From Paenibacillus assamensis DSM 18201 (GTDB taxonomy: Bacteria; Bacillota; Bacilli; Paenibacillales; Paenibacillaceae): a stretch of DNA of 64,000 nt. A model generated the notes under the pieces. It worked only from the letters and a program-made list of their open reading frames with translations. It was not told where the DNA came from and made no database searches. How positions within the stretch are numbered: the first letter of the stretch is position 1; the number at the start of each line of letters is the position of its first letter. Shown in pieces: positions 7,689 through 16,375 of the stretch. Location: the NCBI RefSeq assembly GCF_000422445.1, contig NZ_KE383839.1:252321-316320 (forward strand). The letters are read 5' to 3'. The position numbers were made by a program, and so were the translations under genes.

Positions 7689-9779
7689 CTATATCTTTTC
7701 AAGCGTTAGTAGTAGGACGCTATGATACTGCACTTCAACTTGTTGTTCCTGTAAGATCTCGCCATCTGCATGCAGGAAAGAAGAATCGCTGTACACTTTC
7801 CACGCACTTCCTGCTGGGGCAGGAGGGACTTCAAATGTCAACCGCTGCTGTTCCATATTGAGCGCTACATATAGATCGGGCTCATCTGACACAAAGGAAC
7901 CAAGTGTAAATGCCAACACGCGTGATGACGGATTGTTCCAACCCGGACTGTACAGCTTGCAGCCATGCCAATCTAAATCTTTGTATCCTCGTTCATTGAC
8001 AGCTCCAGTAAAGAACGTCTTTCTCCGCAGACTCTTCACTGATTTACGAAGGTTTATCAGTTTTTTGCAGAAATGAATGAGATTCTCGTTCGACTCAGTG
8101 AGGCTCCAGTCGATCCAACTGATCTCATTATCCTGACAATAGGCATTGTTATTGCCATACTGGGTATTTCCCATTTCATCGCCAGCTAGCAGCATAGGAA
8201 TACCTTGAGAAATCAGGAGGATCGATATGAAGTTTCTAATTTGCTGCAAACGAAAAGCTTGAATCCCTTCGTCCGAAGTGTCGCCTTCATAACCATAGTT
8301 GGAGCTGTAGTTCTCATTGATTCCGTCCTGATTGGATTCTCCATTTGCCCAATTATGCTTCTCGTTGTATGTTACAAGGTCCATCATCGTGAAGCCGTCA
8401 TGGCAAGTAATAAAATTTAAGCTATTGGTAGGTCCGTGCAGGTGGTGGTTATACAAATCCGAGCTGCCAGAAATACGGGTTGCGACGTCATTCACCATGC
8501 CAGCGTCGCCGCGTACAAATCTGCGGATGTCGTCGCGGTAGCGCCCGTTCCATTCTGCCCAGCTGTAGCCTGGAAAGGAGCCGATCTGATATAGGCCTGC
8601 TGCATCCCATGCCTCTGTAAACAGCTTCGTATTGGCAAGGGAGTCACTAAGCTCAATGTTCCACAAAACAGGGGGGTGTTGAGTTGGAATACCATTTTCA
8701 TCACGGGTCAATACGGAGCCTTCATCGAATCGGAATCCGTCGACATGCATTTCTTTGACCCAGAATTCTAGACTGTCGAGAATGAGCTTCTCAACTACGG
8801 GATGATTAACGTTGAAGGTGTTGCCACAGCCGGTGTAGTCCATATAGTAGTATTTATTTTGCGAGGAGAGGTAGTAGTAGGTAAGATTGTCGAAGCCTTT
8901 GAAGCTAATAGTAGGACCTTCATGGTTGCCTTCGTTCGTGTGATTGTAGACAACATCGAGAATAACTTCTATTCCTGCTCGATGCAGCGCCTTGACCATG
9001 TCACGAAACTCATTAATATGCGAGCCAAGCTGTGGGTCTACGCAATATCTAGAGTCCGGTGAAAAATATCCAATTGTACTGTAACCCCAATAATTGCAGA
9101 GCTCATGTCCGTCAACAACACGAACCATTTCTTTATCATCGAATTCAAATACAGGCAGCAGCTCTACCGCGGTTATACCTAGTTGCTGAAGATAGGGTAT
9201 TTTCTCAATTACACTGCGGAATGTACCCGGATGTGTGACTTTGGAGGTAGGTGAGGCGGTGAAGCCCCTAACGTGCATTTCATAAATGATACAATCTTGA
9301 ATCGGACGCTGTAGCGGTTTATCGCCTTCCCAATCGTAATTCCGGTAATCGATGACAACGCTGCGCATAGAAGTATGTAAATTATCTTCAGCATGGCAGG
9401 CGTCTACTCGTTCCCACAACGTATCAGAGTTTCCTTTTGCATAGGGGTCAATCAGCACTTTATTGGAATTATAGCGCAATCCCGCTTCGGGGAGGTTCGG
9501 ACCATCCACTCGATAGGCGTACTGAGCTCCGGACTTAAGATTCTCAACAAAGACGTGCCAGAAGCAAGATGTTCGGTTCGTTGTTGGGTCTAAGTGGATT
9601 TCCTGAATGGGCTCCAAGTCACCGTCTTGCTGAAATAGGAGCAGCGTTACTGATGTGGCATGTTCGGAATAGATAGAGAAATTGACGCCGTCGTTGGTGA
9701 CGGTTGAACCTAGCGGATGAGCATTTCCTGCACGAACACGATAGGGAAGGGTAACTATGGTGTTCAACTCGCTTTTCAT
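7689..9779 (-). CDS. glgX: Glycogen debranching enzyme (isoamylase-type, GH13)
   Basis: A 696-residue alpha-1,6-glucan hydrolase. The N-terminal CBM48-like region (HPLGSTVTNDGVNFSIYSEH) is followed by the GH13 barrel with the four classical regions: DVVYNHT, GFRFDEGSVL (nucleophile Asp), LFTEAWDAAG (acid/base Glu) and FITCHDGFT (transition-state Asp). Length and motif style match GlgX/TreX enzymes that trim glycogen or limit dextrins. The ATG overlaps the stop of the upstream DJ-1 gene by 4 nt (ATGA), implying translational coupling, and the AGE-STAS gene begins 10 nt after its stop. No glycogen synthase or phosphorylase gene is in the window, so this debranching function stands apart from the core glg cluster. 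Confidence 0.92.
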   Translation of the reverse strand: MKSELNTIVTLPYRVRAGNAHPLGSTVTNDGVNFSIYSEHATSVTLLLFQQDGDLEPIQEIHLDPTTNRTSCFWHVFVENLKSGAQYAYRVDGPNLPEAGLRYNSNKVLIDPYAKGNSDTLWERVDACHAEDNLHTSMRSVVIDYRNYDWEGDKPLQRPIQDCIIYEMHVRGFTASPTSKVTHPGTFRSVIEKIPYLQQLGITAVELLPVFEFDDKEMVRVVDGHELCNYWGYSTIGYFSPDSRYCVDPQLGSHINEFRDMVKALHRAGIEVILDVVYNHTNEGNHEGPTISFKGFDNLTYYYLSSQNKYYYMDYTGCGNTFNVNHPVVEKLILDSLEFWVKEMHVDGFRFDEGSVLTRDENGIPTQHPPVLWNIELSDSLANTKLFTEAWDAAGLYQIGSFPGYSWAEWNGRYRDDIRRFVRGDAGMVNDVATRISGSSDLYNHHLHGPTNSLNFITCHDGFTMMDLVTYNEKHNWANGESNQDGINENYSSNYGYEGDTSDEGIQAFRLQQIRNFISILLISQGIPMLLAGDEMGNTQYGNNNAYCQDNEISWIDWSLTESNENLIHFCKKLINLRKSVKSLRRKTFFTGAVNERGYKDLDWHGCKLYSPGWNNPSSRVLAFTLGSFVSDEPDLYVALNMEQQRLTFEVPPAPAGSAWKVYSDSSFLHADGEILQEQQVEVQYHSVLLLTLEKI

Positions 9780-10432
9780 GGCGAAATTACGCTTCCTTGG
9801 TGGTGTAAGATGCTGCTTGCGAACTTTTCAACAAATTCATTAACCACTTCCGGGTGCTTGCCGGTAATGAGGTGACCCTCTTGTATAAGCTCACTTGTCT
9901 GATTGCCGTCGAATACGACGTTTGCACCTGCATTCTGCACATCGTACAAAATGTTATGGGAACAGGTGACGCTTCTTCCTTGCAATAAGGCAGGGTCCGC
10001 ACAAAACAACCATAGACTGTGACAAATCGTACCGACAAAAAGTTCCTTCTCATCCATGGCCTTAACGGCCTCACGGAGAAATTGTACAGCAGGTGCTTGA
10101 TTACTCTGCCCTTGAACAGGGTTCGCTTCATAGCGGAGTCGGTCCATTGCATAGCCGCCAATAAGGATTATTCCGTCATAATCAGTTGGCTTGCGCGTGG
10201 ACACATCGACTTGTACGGCAACTTGGCTCGTCATGTCATTGCCTGTAAAAATGAGCTGCTCGTTCCCCCACAGATTGCTGATGTACTCGACCTCAAAGCC
10301 TTGCGATGGAAAATAAGTATTGAATACTCGGAATTCGGTTTCGTCATAATGGGACTCGATAAGTACTCCGATCTTGCCTTTACCTTCACCTTCAGCGTGG
10401 TAAAAACCAGGTTGCGCATTATTGGTGTTAAT
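9776..10432 (-). CDS. DJ-1/PfpI family protein, apparently with an ATT start
   Basis: Class I glutamine-amidotransferase-like protein of about 218 residues. GTICHSLWLF carries the nucleophile-elbow cysteine, and GIILIGGYAMDRLR precedes it. The first ATG in frame (10234) would give only 152 residues and remove the first strand. Upstream codons from 10432 encode a convincing DJ-1 N-terminus (GKIGVLIESHYDETEFRVF, then WGNEQLIFTGND), yet no ATG, GTG or TTG occurs between the in-frame stop at 10448-10450 and ATG 10234. ATT at 10430-10432 lies 9 nt after GAGGAG, the best placed candidate. A start-region mutation or sequencing error is the alternative. Family members act as stress chaperones, deglycases or hydratases. 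It is first in the operon with glgX. Confidence 0.75.
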   Translation of the reverse strand: MNTNNAQPGFYHAEGEGKGKIGVLIESHYDETEFRVFNTYFPSQGFEVEYISNLWGNEQLIFTGNDMTSQVAVQVDVSTRKPTDYDGIILIGGYAMDRLRYEANPVQGQSNQAPAVQFLREAVKAMDEKELFVGTICHSLWLFCADPALLQGRSVTCSHNILYDVQNAGANVVFDGNQTSELIQEGHLITGKHPEVVNEFVEKFASSILHHQGSVISP

Positions 10433-10450
10433 GGTTCTCAGCTCCTCTCA

Positions 10451-10835
10451 TGGATAGAACAGCCCGTGCCAATGGAATAGGCCAAAGGTTGCGTATGCTT
10501 GTGTGAAGATCTGAAAAAAGATGCAAGCCCACTAAGTCAGAAGACGGAGGGTGGGAGGGAAATGTAGCAAATATGTCTAACTAGGGACCTATAATTCCAA
10601 CTAATGGATATACGGGTAATACCTCTTTCCAAAAGTCTGCGGGCAAAATTACTGTTCAAGTATATTCTAGACAGTGCTGATTAGAACGGTGTGTTTAAAG
10701 GGGAATCACTGCCAAGCATAAGCATTTCTTGCTTATTAGAAGTGAATTGAAATAGTCTTTCAAATTCGCATATCGACATACGAATGTTGAAGAAGGTGTG
10801 CAACAAACGGACACATAATTTAACAAATAAATACA
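10451..10835. other. Intergenic region with no recognised gene
   Basis: About 385 bp between the DJ-1 operon start and the DUF418 terminator. It should contain the minus-strand promoter of the DJ-1/glgX operon, but no convincing -35/-10 pair was found. A short open stretch on the plus strand near 10590-10680 (28 codons) has no start or similarity I recognise. Confidence 0.4.
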
Positions 10836-10875
10836 AAAAACCTATCCGTTACACGCAAGGGTGCAGGATAGGGTT
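10836..10875 (-). terminator. Terminator of the DUF418 gene
   Basis: On the minus strand AACCCTATCC pairs with GGATAGGTT, followed by TTTTTG. Confidence 0.8.
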
Positions 10876-10892
10876 AATGTGTTCATTCCTGT

Positions 10893-11930
10893 TTATTTCA
10901 TATTTTTCTTGAACAAAGGTGGGACTTGCATGTATGTGACTGCGCGCCACAACCATTCCATCGGACCGATTTTGAACAATCGCAGCCAAGCCATGCTGAA
11001 CAGGATCAGAATAAGATGGATCGCGAAACAAACGTAAAACGTCTGCATATACGTGGTCGTGCCGGATTGTTGAAGCCACTGAGCAGCTAGCAAAATAAGA
11101 ACAGTTTGGCTTAAATAGTTCGTTAACGCCATACGGCCATAATACTTTAAAGGTGCCAGTAACGTTTGAACCGCTTTCAGCTGCAGTAAGAGTATCAATA
11201 TACCTATAAATGATGCCGATACGATGGGACCAATCATGATACCAATATTTAAAAATTGATTCACCTGTATGAGGAAAGGATCGAGAACGCCTCCTAACAG
11301 GTAGGGGAAGAAGGGCTTGCTTGGCAGGTATTGAACCTGGTACCATAGGCCCACAGCAGAGAGCATCAGCATGATGATCGTAAATCCCCAAATATGCTTG
11401 TGTAAGCTAGAAAGTCGCTCAAAAACCCGATATTGGCCAACAGCGAGTCCTAACAAAATCAACGGAAACGTTAGTAATAACTTATTGCCCAAGTAGCTGA
11501 ATACGATAATGCCAGCAAGGGCAATTAGTAAATTGATGTGCTTAGGCAGCTTGTAAAAAGGAATGAGAAGCAGCCCGCAAATTGCATATAACGCTAAAGC
11601 TTCACCAGGCTGAAACATTTGATGAATAAAGCCAATTGCTAATAATGCGACGATACGACGAAGGAACAAGATGTAACCGTTGTTGCCTTTTGCTAATGCA
11701 CGAGTCATAAAAATATAGAAGCCAATTCCGAATAAAAACGAGAATATCGAGTAGAAACGTCCTTCAACAAATAAATAAAGAAAGCGTTGATATGCTGCAT
11801 CCTGCGAGTTCAAGGCAGGCAGTTCAGGGGACATCATACTGATGATATTCATAAAAATAATGCCGAGTAATGCAAATCCACGCAAATAATCAAGGATATC
11901 AATCCTTTGTTGTAATTGTGTTTTTTCCAT
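10893..11930 (-). CDS. DUF418 / YeiB-like membrane protein
   Basis: A 345-residue polytopic membrane protein with about 8-10 hydrophobic segments. The N-terminal RIDILDYLRGFALLGIIFMN is the hallmark of the DUF418/YeiB and acyltransferase-3-like fold. The C-terminal part, with KYYGRMALTNYLSQT and PMEWLWRAVTY, matches the DUF418 domain (G-x-M-x-L-T-N-Y...GPLEWLWR). The biochemical function of this family is not settled. The membrane topology resembles O-acyltransferases. AAGGAG lies about 8 nt before the ATG. It is a single gene with its own terminator. Confidence 0.85.
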   Translation of the reverse strand: MEKTQLQQRIDILDYLRGFALLGIIFMNIISMMSPELPALNSQDAAYQRFLYLFVEGRFYSIFSFLFGIGFYIFMTRALAKGNNGYILFLRRIVALLAIGFIHQMFQPGEALALYAICGLLLIPFYKLPKHINLLIALAGIIVFSYLGNKLLLTFPLILLGLAVGQYRVFERLSSLHKHIWGFTIIMLMLSAVGLWYQVQYLPSKPFFPYLLGGVLDPFLIQVNQFLNIGIMIGPIVSASFIGILILLLQLKAVQTLLAPLKYYGRMALTNYLSQTVLILLAAQWLQQSGTTTYMQTFYVCFAIHLILILFSMAWLRLFKIGPMEWLWRAVTYMQVPPLFKKNMK

Positions 11931-11949
11931 AAGACAACTCCTTACCTAA

Positions 11950-12490
11950 CATGTACGACTTGGCTTATTATAGTAGGTTAGTGTTATCCTTCCCATTGAT
12001 TTTACTTTCAGTAGTGTGACAAGCTTGTAAGAAAGCAAAAAGAGAGCGCGTAACGTACAGTGAATCGTACAAGACGTTCTTTTTTTTTAGTTGGATTATA
12101 TCGCAAAATATGCCGATAATTTTGATCTGTTAAGTAAATTTAATATGTCACTATGTATGGAATTATGTATTAAAAAGTTATCAAAGTCTATAGTTACAAT
12201 GTTTTTATCGTAAAAAAAGCGTACGTTTATACATTTTTGTGTCATTAATATTAAGATTTGATTAAATATCGATTTTCGAGCAAAATGGATCAAGAGGAAG
12301 AAAATGCCTGAAAAAATAGGATGTATTCGTTTTCTTTAAAATTAATGCGGTTTTACTTTCTGGAATCAAAAAAGTAGTTTGATAGTAGTAGTGGAAATTA
12401 CCTAATTGTTGGTAGAGAGAGGTGAACGAGCCTACAACAAGCAGATACAGCACGTATGGTTATCGTTTTATCGTAAAAAATAGAGAAGAG
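11950..12490. other. AT-rich upstream region of the exopolysaccharide operon with a duplicated TTTTATCGTAAAAAA site
   Basis: About 540 bp without a gene. The 15-mer TTTTATCGTAAAAAA occurs at 12203-12217 and again at 12466-12480, just before the ribosome binding site of the GT2 gene. Its core, TTTTA-TCG-TAAAA, is a dyad. An imperfect hairpin with a T-run sits at about 12035-12090. The long AT-rich leader suggests regulated expression of the operon, but no specific regulator can be named. Confidence 0.4.
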
Positions 12491-12501
12491 GAGTGAGAGA
12501 T

Positions 12502-13827
12502 TTGTCATATTTTCTTTATGTAACGACGATTACCTTTTTAATCTTTCAAATTTTGTATACATTCATTCCCCTTTTTGCAAGCAAAGTGAAGAAATTGAAG
12601 CCTAAGCTTGCAGAAAAGTCGATATCAGTACTCGTGCCTGCCTATAACGAGGAGCTTACGATCAAGAACTGTATCGATGCGGCACAAGGAATACGTTATA
12701 AAAACTATGAGCTTATCATTATTAATGATGGTTCAACAGATGGAACGTTATCGAGGCTCGATGAGTTGTTGGATCTGCAAATATACCGTCGTAAAGCAGA
12801 CGAGCGGCTAGCCTATCAGCCGATTAAACAATTGTATCGGTCGAAGAAACACCGCAATATATATGTCATTGACAAACATAATGGCGGTAAAGCGGATTCC
12901 CTAAATGCAGGGATTGATTGTGCCCATGCTGATATCGTTATTACGCTGGATGCTGACAGCATGTTAGAAGTAAACTCTCTTAAATATGTGAATCAGTACT
13001 TTCATGATCCGGAAGTTGTCGCTGTAGGGGGCACCGTGAAAATTGTACAAGGTGCAGAGAAAAAGAACGGTGTCATTTTCGAGAAGTTTACAGGAAAAGG
13101 CATCATTAAAAGTCAAATTATTAGCTACATTCATGGTTTCTATGTAAGAAAGTTAACACAATCCGCCTTTAACTCAATCGTCGTCATCTCCGGCGCATTC
13201 GGTGCCTTTTATAAGGATCTGTTAATGGAAGTCAATGGATTCCGCAGTACGGTAGGAGAAGACATTGATATAACTCTTAAAATTCACGAATATTTGAAAG
13301 CTAAAAACCTCAAGAAACGACTCGTCTATGCACCTGAAGCGGTGTGCTATACCGAATGCCCTGAAAATATTAAAAACTTCTATAAGCAAAGAATTAGATG
13401 GCAGAAAGCTTTTATCGATTGCATCTTAATTTATTGGTCCAAGCTGTCTCAGAAGTTCAGCTTTGGCGTAAGTATCTTTTTCGCTATCGATGGGTTTATT
13501 TTAGGAACCCTAACGGCATTTACAACGATCTTCTTTATTCTACAAACGCTGCTTATTGGCGGTAATTTATTGGTCGCTTTCTTATTGTTCTTCATGTCTA
13601 TATTTGTTAATGCGATTCAAATCATAATCTCGCTATATTTATGCAAAAAATATGGCAGCAATTATACGTGGAAAGATTACATTCATATGTTTATATTCAG
13701 CCAGCTTGAAATCTTTACGTACCGCAATATATTAACATACTTAACAATCGTTGGGACGTTCAAATACTTCGACAATGACGAAGGATGGGGCTATGTAGAG
13801 CGCAAAGGTGTTGCTTCTATTAGCTAA
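12502..13827 (+). CDS. Processive family 2 glycosyltransferase (IcaA/PgaC-like)
   Basis: A 441-residue membrane synthase. An N-terminal helix is followed by a GT2 domain with SVLVPAYNEELTI, INDGSTDGT, TLDADSM (DxD) and GEDIDITLKI. The membrane-interfacial KQRIRWQ matches the Q-x-x-R-W motif of processive beta-glycan synthases such as hyaluronan, chitin and poly-N-acetylglucosamine synthases. Three C-terminal hydrophobic segments follow. TTG 12502 is preferred since GAGGAG ends 8 nt upstream. GTG 12493 overlaps that site. It is first in a three-gene operon with an acyltransferase and a GH18 protein, which points to synthesis and trimming of an amino-sugar exopolymer. The polymer identity is inference. 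Confidence 0.85.
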   Translation: MSYFLYVTTITFLIFQILYTFIPLFASKVKKLKPKLAEKSISVLVPAYNEELTIKNCIDAAQGIRYKNYELIIINDGSTDGTLSRLDELLDLQIYRRKADERLAYQPIKQLYRSKKHRNIYVIDKHNGGKADSLNAGIDCAHADIVITLDADSMLEVNSLKYVNQYFHDPEVVAVGGTVKIVQGAEKKNGVIFEKFTGKGIIKSQIISYIHGFYVRKLTQSAFNSIVVISGAFGAFYKDLLMEVNGFRSTVGEDIDITLKIHEYLKAKNLKKRLVYAPEAVCYTECPENIKNFYKQRIRWQKAFIDCILIYWSKLSQKFSFGVSIFFAIDGFILGTLTAFTTIFFILQTLLIGGNLLVAFLLFFMSIFVNAIQIIISLYLCKKYGSNYTWKDYIHMFIFSQLEIFTYRNILTYLTIVGTFKYFDNDEGWGYVERKGVASIS

Positions 13828-13873
13828 AGTACCGGCATTAGAGTCTGCTACGAACAACTAGGAGGAAAGTACA

Positions 13874-14977
13874 ATGGAGCCCGCTGCAAAACCGAATCGA
13901 ATTATTCATATAGATATACTCCGTATTTTATCAATTGTTGCGGTTATCGCGCTGCACACGACAGCAGATGTATTAATACGCTCTACGGACTTTAATTCAG
14001 CATCATGGTGGATTAGCAATGTATTAAACTCGATAGCCCGTTTCGCTGTGCCTGTGTTTTTCATGATCAGTGGTGCGATGATGCTTAAGGTTCACGTCAC
14101 GTCCTATCGTTCTTTTTACATAAAAAGAATCTTGCCACTATTTATCCCTTTGCTATGCTGGTCAATCATTTATGATTTGTATACTCAATTTTACATCTTA
14201 CAAGTTCAGACAGGACTGTGGGAATATGTAACGGGGTTTGCGTATCGATTCATTACGGAGCGTAATTATGTTCACCTCTGGTTTCTTTATGCCATTATAG
14301 CCATCTATATGACGGTCCCATTAATAAGTAAACTGGTAAAAGTGTGCAGCGAGAAAGATTTGAGATATTTCATCATAGGGTGGTTCTCGATCAGTGTTGT
14401 TTATCCGTTTGTCGCAGAAATTGCGCTTCGGGTGACAGGCCAGCCCATATACATTCCAATTATGAATAAAATTCATCTGTTTTCGGGTTTCCTCGGATAT
14501 TTTGTCCTCGGTTACTACTTATTCCATTATGATCTGCCTCAGCGGGTAAAACATGTGTTGTTTAATATCGGTGTTGCCTCCTTTTTTATTACTCCAATCG
14601 CAACTTATTTTGTATCTCAGTACAAAGGTTCGCTGGATGAATTGTTTTATGGCAACTTTTCAATAACGACCTTCTTTATGGCCGTGGCGGTCTATCTATA
14701 CTATCAAAATAAGGAGACCTCAATGAATGAGAAGCTCAATCATAAAATTCAGGCGGTCATCGGTTCTTTATCCAAAGCAAGCTTTAGTATTTACTTAATC
14801 CACTTGCTCGTAGAATTGGCCATTTCTAGAAGAGTCGAAGTGGATGCTTCTTTCTTGCGAGTAGGTGCCAGCTTGTTATTTAATGTTGTCGCTATATTCC
14901 TAATCAGTTACGTAACTGTAAAAGTCCTGCATCTCAATAAATATGTAACCAAGCTGCTATTTGGTGGAAAAGGGTGA
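13874..14977 (+). CDS. Acyltransferase-3 family membrane protein (IcaC/WecH-like)
   Basis: A 367-residue protein with about ten hydrophobic segments. It begins with IIHIDILRILSIVAVIALHT, the typical first helix of acyltransferase-3 proteins (the His ends the helix), and continues with ARFAVPVFFMISGAMM and NYVHLWFLYAIIAIY, both family features. AGGAGG precedes the ATG at good spacing. It lies 46 bp after the GT2 gene and 6 bp before the GH18 gene, so the three are co-transcribed. Relatives O-acetylate or O-succinylate surface sugars (WecH, IcaC). Here it probably modifies the polymer made by the preceding synthase. Confidence 0.85.
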   Translation: MEPAAKPNRIIHIDILRILSIVAVIALHTTADVLIRSTDFNSASWWISNVLNSIARFAVPVFFMISGAMMLKVHVTSYRSFYIKRILPLFIPLLCWSIIYDLYTQFYILQVQTGLWEYVTGFAYRFITERNYVHLWFLYAIIAIYMTVPLISKLVKVCSEKDLRYFIIGWFSISVVYPFVAEIALRVTGQPIYIPIMNKIHLFSGFLGYFVLGYYLFHYDLPQRVKHVLFNIGVASFFITPIATYFVSQYKGSLDELFYGNFSITTFFMAVAVYLYYQNKETSMNEKLNHKIQAVIGSLSKASFSIYLIHLLVELAISRRVEVDASFLRVGASLLFNVVAIFLISYVTVKVLHLNKYVTKLLFGGKG

Positions 14978-14983
14978 TTAAGC

Positions 14984-16117
14984 ATGAAGGTTAGTATTTT
15001 TACGAAAATATTTATTGCCCTATTAATAGTTGGGATGAGTACTTACATGTATATGACTAACACGAAAGATGAAAAGGTGACTGCGGCTTATATCCCGATT
15101 TATAAGACGATTGATGAATCACAGTTAGATTATCTCGACATCGCGTACATCTCCTTTGCGAATATTGATAAAAATGAAATTTATTTTAGCAAAGACAAAG
15201 CGGCTGACGAGGAGATAAAAAACACAATTAAAAGATGGAAGCAGGAACATCAAAAGACACGATTTGTGCTTGGAGTAGGCGGTTATGCGGTTGATGGCTT
15301 CTCTGACGCAGCGCTCGACGAGAACCGAGATGAGTTTACCGATAATATTATTAACATGGTTAGGGAGCTAGGACTTGATGGGGTCGAAATAGACTGGGAG
15401 TACCCAGCGTACGATGCATGGAATACGCAGAAGGCGCGTGACATTGATACGGTGAACTTTACAAGTCTGATGAAAGAACTCAGAGAGAAGTTGGACAAGC
15501 TTCCAAAGAAAAATAAAAACTACTTGCTCAGCTATGCAGCTGGTACACAAGAATGGTACTTTACCAATGTAGAAGTTAAAAAGGTAGAGCCCTATATCGA
15601 CTATATCAATGTGATGAGCTATGACTTAACGGGAGAATGGTCGGATACTACTGCTCATAATGCGAATCTCTACGTCGATTCCAAAGGCATCGCAACGAAC
15701 AGCATCGATGAAGTTATGAACCGTTATTTATCCCGTCAAATTGACAGCAAGAAAATACTGATGGGTATTCCAGCGTATTCCTACGGATGGAAAAATGTAC
15801 ACCGGGATAAGGAAAAACAGTTGCAGGGGCTATATACAGTTGGGGATTCAATTGATATCGACAAGTTTGATATTAGTTATAAAACACTTGTGTCCACGTT
15901 TATGGATAAGCAAGGGTTTAAGCGTTACTATGACGATAAAGCCAAAGCAGCTTACTTGTACAACGGCGATATTTTCATCACGTACGAGGATCAACAAGCA
16001 TTGGAAGCAAAAGTGAAATACATTCAAGAGAAAAACTTAGGCGGCGCGATGGTATGGGAATATTCGCATGATGCCAAAGACGGAATTATGAAATACTTAT
16101 TTGAACACTTAGATTAA
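14984..16117 (+). CDS. Membrane-anchored or secreted GH18 family glycosidase (chitinase-like)
   Basis: A 377-residue protein. Residues about 5-25 form a signal anchor, and the rest is a TIM barrel. The GH18 signature appears as LDGVEIDWEYP with the catalytic Glu present; the second acidic position, usually Asp, is Glu. Other barrel landmarks are FVLGVGGYAVDGF, INVMSYDLTGEW and GGAMVWEYSHD. It likely cleaves beta-1,4-linked N-acetylglucosamine polymers outside the membrane. Its position 6 bp after the acyltransferase gene suggests trimming or release of the operon's own exopolymer rather than nutrition. No chitin-binding or LysM module is present. The AAGGGTGAT ribosome binding site overlaps the upstream stop region. 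Confidence 0.88.
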   Translation: MKVSIFTKIFIALLIVGMSTYMYMTNTKDEKVTAAYIPIYKTIDESQLDYLDIAYISFANIDKNEIYFSKDKAADEEIKNTIKRWKQEHQKTRFVLGVGGYAVDGFSDAALDENRDEFTDNIINMVRELGLDGVEIDWEYPAYDAWNTQKARDIDTVNFTSLMKELREKLDKLPKKNKNYLLSYAAGTQEWYFTNVEVKKVEPYIDYINVMSYDLTGEWSDTTAHNANLYVDSKGIATNSIDEVMNRYLSRQIDSKKILMGIPAYSYGWKNVHRDKEKQLQGLYTVGDSIDIDKFDISYKTLVSTFMDKQGFKRYYDDKAKAAYLYNGDIFITYEDQQALEAKVKYIQEKNLGGAMVWEYSHDAKDGIMKYLFEHLD

Positions 16118-16140
16118 AATGTGAAGAATGGTTGAACATT

Positions 16141-16178
16141 AGTGGCTGTTTCCTTGTAAGGGAATGGCCACTATCTTT
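16141..16178 (+). terminator. Terminator after the GT2/acyltransferase/GH18 operon
   Basis: AGTGGC...TTCC pairs with GGGAA...GCCACT around TTGTAA, followed by a weak TATCTTTAC tail. Confidence 0.65.
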
Positions 16179-16232
16179 ACTAGACGTGGACTTTCGGGGT
16201 TTAGCGCTACGTGAAAAGGATAGGTGGAATGC

Positions 16233-16375
16233 TTGATCATATGCTCCAACTGATATATGCTCTAGGAGCATTCTAATCATGGGACATGGACATGGGGCTT
16301 GATCACGATTATAGGGTGCTCCACAGCTAGAATTACATAGTGAACTTGCCCCATAAATAAACGGAGGTGGAGTAA
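16233..16375 (+). promoter_or_regulatory. Promoter and hairpin leader of MGT gene 1
   Basis: A sigma-A-like TTGATC (16233-16238), 17-nt spacer and TATGCT (16256-16261) match the spacing in front of the next two paralogues. The leader contains TGGGGCTTGATCAC (16293-16306), which can pair at 11 of 14 positions with GTGAACTTGCCCCA (16340-16353). The latter ends 8 nt before the GGAGGTGG ribosome binding site. The same right arm recurs upstream of genes 2 and 3. Confidence 0.55.

Noticed and set aside
10590-10680. 28-codon plus-strand stretch with protein-like sequence (PIIPTNGYTGNTSFQKSAGK)
   Set aside because: It has no start codon or ribosome binding site, is closed by stops on both sides, and matches no family I recognise. 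It could be a very short remnant.
12035-12090. Plus-strand terminator hairpin with an eight-T run
   Set aside because: The stem is imperfect and there is no upstream plus-strand gene to terminate. It is kept only as a note in the intergenic entry.
16227-16375. T-box or known riboswitch upstream of the glycosyltransferase genes
   Set aside because: No T-box sequence (AGGGUGGNACCGCG) or other riboswitch core was recognised. Only a promoter and pairing arms are supported.
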